From [Eubacterium] saphenum (GTDB lineage Bacteria; Bacillota; Clostridia; Oscillospirales; Ruminococcaceae), in contig SFHN01000058.1 of assembly GCA_004555635.1 (NCBI GenBank), positions 1 to 7,333 of the forward strand: 7,333 nt of DNA, read 5' to 3'. Position 1 is the stretch's first letter; each line of letters begins with the position of its first letter. The position numbers and the translations under genes are program-made. This document shows, one piece after another, positions 4,522 to 7,333 of the stretch. The notes beneath the pieces are model-generated. The model did not search any database. It had not been told where the DNA came from and saw nothing but the letters and a program-made list of their open reading frames with translations.

Positions 4522-6627
4522 AGAAATTTATATAGAAGCGGCGTGCTGTTTTTGGCGGTGTCGGCGCTGGTTGTGCTGCTTATTTCGCTGGACGTATATA
4601 TGTTCCGCGATAATCCGGTGCTTTTCTGGGTGACATTTCCGCTGCTGATTGCCGCGTCGGGTATTGCGGTGGGAAAGCTGCTTCAGATTCGAAGCAGCGA
4701 ATACTGGTATTTAGAGCAGCTCTCTAACGAGATTCGCGGCTCGGACAGTATGTCGCTCATCAGCTTTCCGCTGCCCGTTGCGGTGGTTGATTCGAACCGC
4801 TGTATCGTCTGGTGGAACGAGGCGTTCAGCGAGAGCTTTTACACACCCGACGAGGACGAAAGCTCAATTGACGTTGTGACCGAACACCCGCTGGAGCTTT
4901 TCGGCAGCGAGGGCAGAGAGATAGAGTATGACGGGCGCTATTACCGCGTATATACCGACAGACATCAGTTTGTGCTTTCTGAGCACAGGGGCGCAAGGGG
5001 CGACGGAAAAAAGCCCGTGTCGGTTTTCAGCGACGCGCACAACAGCGCCTCGGGCGAGCAGCGCGACTGCCTCACAATGCTGATTTTCAAGGATATAACC
5101 GCCCACAGAAAGCTACTCGAGGAGCACGAAATGTCGCGCCCCGTCGTTATGGTAGTGCTTGTGGACAACTACGAAGAGCTGCTCTCGGGCGCAAAGGAGA
5201 GCGAGCGCGCGAACGTTAATATTCAGGTTGACCGGCTTATTGAGGACTACTTTGCCGACAAAAAAGCGGTGCTCCGAAAGATATCCGCCGACAAGTTCCT
5301 TATTGTTCTCGAGGAGCAGTATCTGCGCGAGATGTATGTGCAGAAAATGCAGCTTATCGACAAGGCACACGAGATTGTCGTGCGCGAAAGGTCGGTGGTT
5401 ACGCTTTCGATAGGCGTCGGCGAAACCGCTGCAAATCTCGGCGAGAGCGAGCGCTTTGCCGAGGAAATGCTTGCTGCGGCGCTTGAGCGCGGCGGCGACC
5501 AGGCGCTTGTAAAAACCTCGAACGGCTTTACGTCCTACGGCGCAAATTCTCCCGCAAAGGAAAGAACGGGAAAGATAAAAATAAGGCTTGCCGCGGAAAA
5601 TATCCGCGAGCTTATCAGCACCGCCGACACAGTGTACATTATGGGTCACAGCTACTCCGACTTCGACTCGGCGGGAAGCGCAATCGGACTCACCTGCGCG
5701 ATAAGGCGGCTGGGAATCCCCGCCTACACCGTCGCACGATACAAGGACGAGCGCAAAACCAATGCAAAGCCGCTTTTCGACCGATACAGGGATTATGAAA
5801 ACTATGTGGCGATTGAACCCGAGGAAGCGGAGCGTTACATCACTGAAAAATCGGTGCTGATTATCGTGGACACGCACATCGAGAAAAAAGTCGAGGACCC
5901 CGACCTGCTCGAAATGTGCAACCGAAACAAGCTTGTAGTAATCGACCACCACCGTTTAAGTCAGGGCGCGATCACAAATATGGCAATAAAGTGCCACGAA
6001 AGCAACGCTTCGTCTGCGGCGGAGATGGTGACCGAGATTATTCAGTATCTCTCGGGTGAGCCTTTGCTCAACGCAAGGGAGGCAGAGGCGCTTCTCGCGG
6101 GAATAATGCTTGACACAAAGGATTTTGTAATGCGTTCGGGTGTGTCAACCTTCGAGGCGGCGGCGTATCTCAAAAAGCTCGGCGCGGATACTATTGCCGT
6201 AAAGAAGCTTTTTGATACATCTATGGAGAACAAGTCCCGCCGCTCCGAAATCATCGCAAATGCCACAATTTATCACGGAAACTGCGCGGTGTCGATTGTC
6301 CCCGAGAGCTTTTCTGGCGTTCGCGTTATATGCTCGCAGGCGGCGGACGAAATGCTGTACATCAGGAACGTTGAAGCGGCGTTTACCGTTTACCCGATAG
6401 AAAACGACGGCTGGAGCTTCAGCGCGCGCTCTTTCGGACAGATTAACGTTCAGGTCATTATGGAGAACCTTGGAAACCGCAAGGACGACGGCGGCGGTCA
6501 TCAGTCTATGGCGGGCGCACAGCTTTACGGTATATCCCGTGAGGAAGCCGAGAGCAAGCTGTACGCGGCGATAGACGAATATTTCGCCCCGCCCGAGGAA
6601 GCAGCGCTGCCCGAGGAACAGGAATAG
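4519..6627 (+). CDS. gdpP: Cyclic-di-AMP phosphodiesterase GdpP
   Basis: GdpP is a membrane-bound enzyme that hydrolyses the second messenger c-di-AMP to pApA. It thereby affects potassium balance, osmotic and cell-wall stress responses and beta-lactam tolerance in Firmicutes. The product is 702 residues, slightly longer than the typical 650-660. Two N-terminal membrane helices (about 8-27 and 34-55) precede a PAS-like domain (about 83-195, ending LIFKDITAHRKLLEEHE). A degenerate GGDEF domain follows (about 205-335) with SADKF at 256-260 in place of GGDEF, as expected for this family. The DHH domain has GHSYSDFDS (376-384; His 377, Asp 381, Asp 383), VDTH (450-453), DHH (476-478) and LDTK (531-534). 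The DHHA1 domain has GGGH (658-661). Ser 380 stands where many homologues have Pro. The acidic C-terminal end is extra. It lies 31 nt after the RNase J gene and directly before rplI, a conserved Firmicute neighbourhood. Confidence 0.96.
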   Translation: MRNLYRSGVLFLAVSALVVLLISLDVYMFRDNPVLFWVTFPLLIAASGIAVGKLLQIRSSEYWYLEQLSNEIRGSDSMSLISFPLPVAVVDSNRCIVWWNEAFSESFYTPDEDESSIDVVTEHPLELFGSEGREIEYDGRYYRVYTDRHQFVLSEHRGARGDGKKPVSVFSDAHNSASGEQRDCLTMLIFKDITAHRKLLEEHEMSRPVVMVVLVDNYEELLSGAKESERANVNIQVDRLIEDYFADKKAVLRKISADKFLIVLEEQYLREMYVQKMQLIDKAHEIVVRERSVVTLSIGVGETAANLGESERFAEEMLAAALERGGDQALVKTSNGFTSYGANSPAKERTGKIKIRLAAENIRELISTADTVYIMGHSYSDFDSAGSAIGLTCAIRRLGIPAYTVARYKDERKTNAKPLFDRYRDYENYVAIEPEEAERYITEKSVLIIVDTHIEKKVEDPDLLEMCNRNKLVVIDHHRLSQGAITNMAIKCHESNASSAAEMVTEIIQYLSGEPLLNAREAEALLAGIMLDTKDFVMRSGVSTFEAAAYLKKLGADTIAVKKLFDTSMENKSRRSEIIANATIYHGNCAVSIVPESFSGVRVICSQAADEMLYIRNVEAAFTVYPIENDGWSFSARSFGQINVQVIMENLGNRKDDGGGHQSMAGAQLYGISREEAESKLYAAIDEYFAPPEEAALPEEQE

Positions 6628-6663
6628 AATAAAGCGCAACAACATAATTAGGAGGATAAACAG

Positions 6664-7110
6664 ATGAAAGTAATTCTTTTGCAGGACGTGCAGGGTACGG
6701 GCAAGAAGGGCGAGGTAAAGGAAGTCAAGGACGGCTATGCGAGAAACTGTCTTATCAAAAAGGGACTTGCGCAGGAAGCAACCAACGAAAACCTCAACCA
6801 CTTAAAGGGCCAGCAGGACCACGCTCAGCACAAGATAGACGTTGACATTGCGAACGCAAAGGCGATTGCAGCAAAGCTCGACGGAAAGACCGTTTCCGTC
6901 AAGGCAAAGGCAGGGCAGAACGGCAGGCTTTTCGGCACGGTTACCGCGAAGGAAGTTTCCGCGGCGATTAAGCAGAGCCTCGGCTGCGATGTTGACAAAA
7001 AGAAGATTAACATTCCGATGAAGATAGAGGGCTTCGGAAGCTTTTCCGCCGAGGCAAGGCTGTATCAGGGCGTTGCCGCAAAGTTCACCGTTGAAGTAAC
7101 GGAGGAGTAA
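6664..7110 (+). CDS. rplI: 50S ribosomal protein L9
   Basis: L9 (bL9) binds 23S rRNA near the base of the L1 stalk and projects away from the large subunit, helping to keep the reading frame. The product is 148 residues, the usual length. The N-terminal RNA-binding domain is plain: [18 protein letters not shown], then VKDGYARN. A long charged linker helix follows (about 41-75). The C-terminal domain carries [12 protein letters not shown] (about 96-107) and the final [17 protein letters not shown]. One departure is visible: Cys 29 after RN, where the family usually has Phe or Tyr (RNFLIP-type), together with Lys 32 for the common Pro. AGGAGG (6650-6655) is eight bases before the ATG. The gene is 36 nt after gdpP and one base before the dnaB start, consistent with a shared mRNA. 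Confidence 0.98.
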   Translation: MKVILLQDVQGTGKKGEVKEVKDGYARNCLIKKGLAQEATNENLNHLKGQQDHAQHKIDVDIANAKAIAAKLDGKTVSVKAKAGQNGRLFGTVTAKEVSAAIKQSLGCDVDKKKINIPMKIEGFGSFSAEARLYQGVAAKFTVEVTEE

Positions 7111-7111
7111 T

Positions 7112-7333
7112 ATGGCGGGCTATGACCTTTCGGGAATGAACCTGCCGTTCAGCCTTTCGGCAGAGCAGTCCGTTCTCGGCGCGATACTTATGGACGGCAA
7201 TGCGATAAACGACGTTCTCGGCACGCTTCACCCCGAGCATTTCTATGTCGAGCAGAACCGCAGCATATTCTCTGTTATGCTTCAGATGAGTATGAGCAGC
7301 CAGACCATCGACATCGTAACCGTGCTCGAAAAC
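7112..7333 (+). CDS. dnaB: Replicative DNA helicase DnaB, N-terminal part only
   Basis: DnaB is the hexameric helicase that unwinds DNA at the replication fork (called DnaC in Bacillus subtilis). Only the first 74 codons are in the window, and the frame is open to the edge. They match the start of the N-terminal domain that binds primase and loader: LPFSLSAEQSVLGAILMDG, then a HPEHFYVEQNRSIF block and TIDIVTV, the usual spacing for the family. GGAGG (7101-7105), inside the last codons of rplI, is six bases before the ATG. The start lies one base past the rplI stop, suggesting translational coupling. The ATPase core lies beyond the window and cannot be judged. Confidence 0.95.
   Translation, partial: MAGYDLSGMNLPFSLSAEQSVLGAILMDGNAINDVLGTLHPEHFYVEQNRSIFSVMLQMSMSSQTIDIVTVLEN

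Noticed and set aside
5113..5952. Minus-strand open frame of 279 codons
   Set aside because: It is the antisense shadow of gdpP, with no recognisable domain and no supporting start signal.
6145..6801. Minus-strand open frame of 218 codons crossing gdpP and rplI
   Set aside because: It spans the boundary of two certain + strand genes and has no domain and no promoter.

Overview
The window looks like a chromosomal segment of an anaerobic Firmicute. A member of class Clostridia, perhaps Oscillospiraceae/Ruminococcaceae, is likely. The reasons are an Rnf operon ending in the order rnfE-rnfA-rnfB, the Firmicute-type order gdpP-rplI-dnaB, strong AGGAGG-type ribosome binding sites, moderately GC-rich codon choice and AT-rich intergenic DNA. 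The taxon is inferred from gene content and style, not from a search. All seven recognisable genes are on the + strand. The first (rnfE) lacks its 5' end and the last (dnaB) lacks its 3' end at the window edges.

Region 1 (1-2001) is the end of an Rnf operon. RnfE and RnfA are paired six-helix membrane subunits, and RnfB is an iron-sulfur protein with many cysteines. They belong to the ion-pumping ferredoxin:NAD+ oxidoreductase, which conserves energy in anaerobes. The genes overlap by one base (TAATG, TGATG), so translation is probably coupled. RnfE carries an unusual CxxC-x5-CxxC tail.

Region 2 (2002-2561) contains no gene but is dense in structure. It holds a long imperfect hairpin of about 123 nt (2024-2146) and a smaller terminator-like hairpin (2120-2150) that shares sequence with the large one. 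A perfect-consensus SigA promoter follows (TTGACA, 17 bp, TATAAT; 2189-2217). Two copies of the palindrome TTTGTACAAA flank the promoter. The last part is a leader of about 338 nt, which ends in two GC-rich stems built from a shared core next to the ribosome binding site of the RNase J gene.

Region 3 (2562-7333) is probably one transcription unit: RNase J (mRNA decay and RNA maturation), GdpP (c-di-AMP phosphodiesterase), ribosomal protein L9 and the replicative helicase DnaB. The gaps are short (31, 36 and 1 nt) and contain no visible terminator, so the promoter at 2189 may drive all four. RNase J has a lysine/alanine-rich N-terminal extension of about 90 residues before its catalytic core. 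The genes themselves are familiar housekeeping genes. The least explained part of the window is the structured intergenic region.
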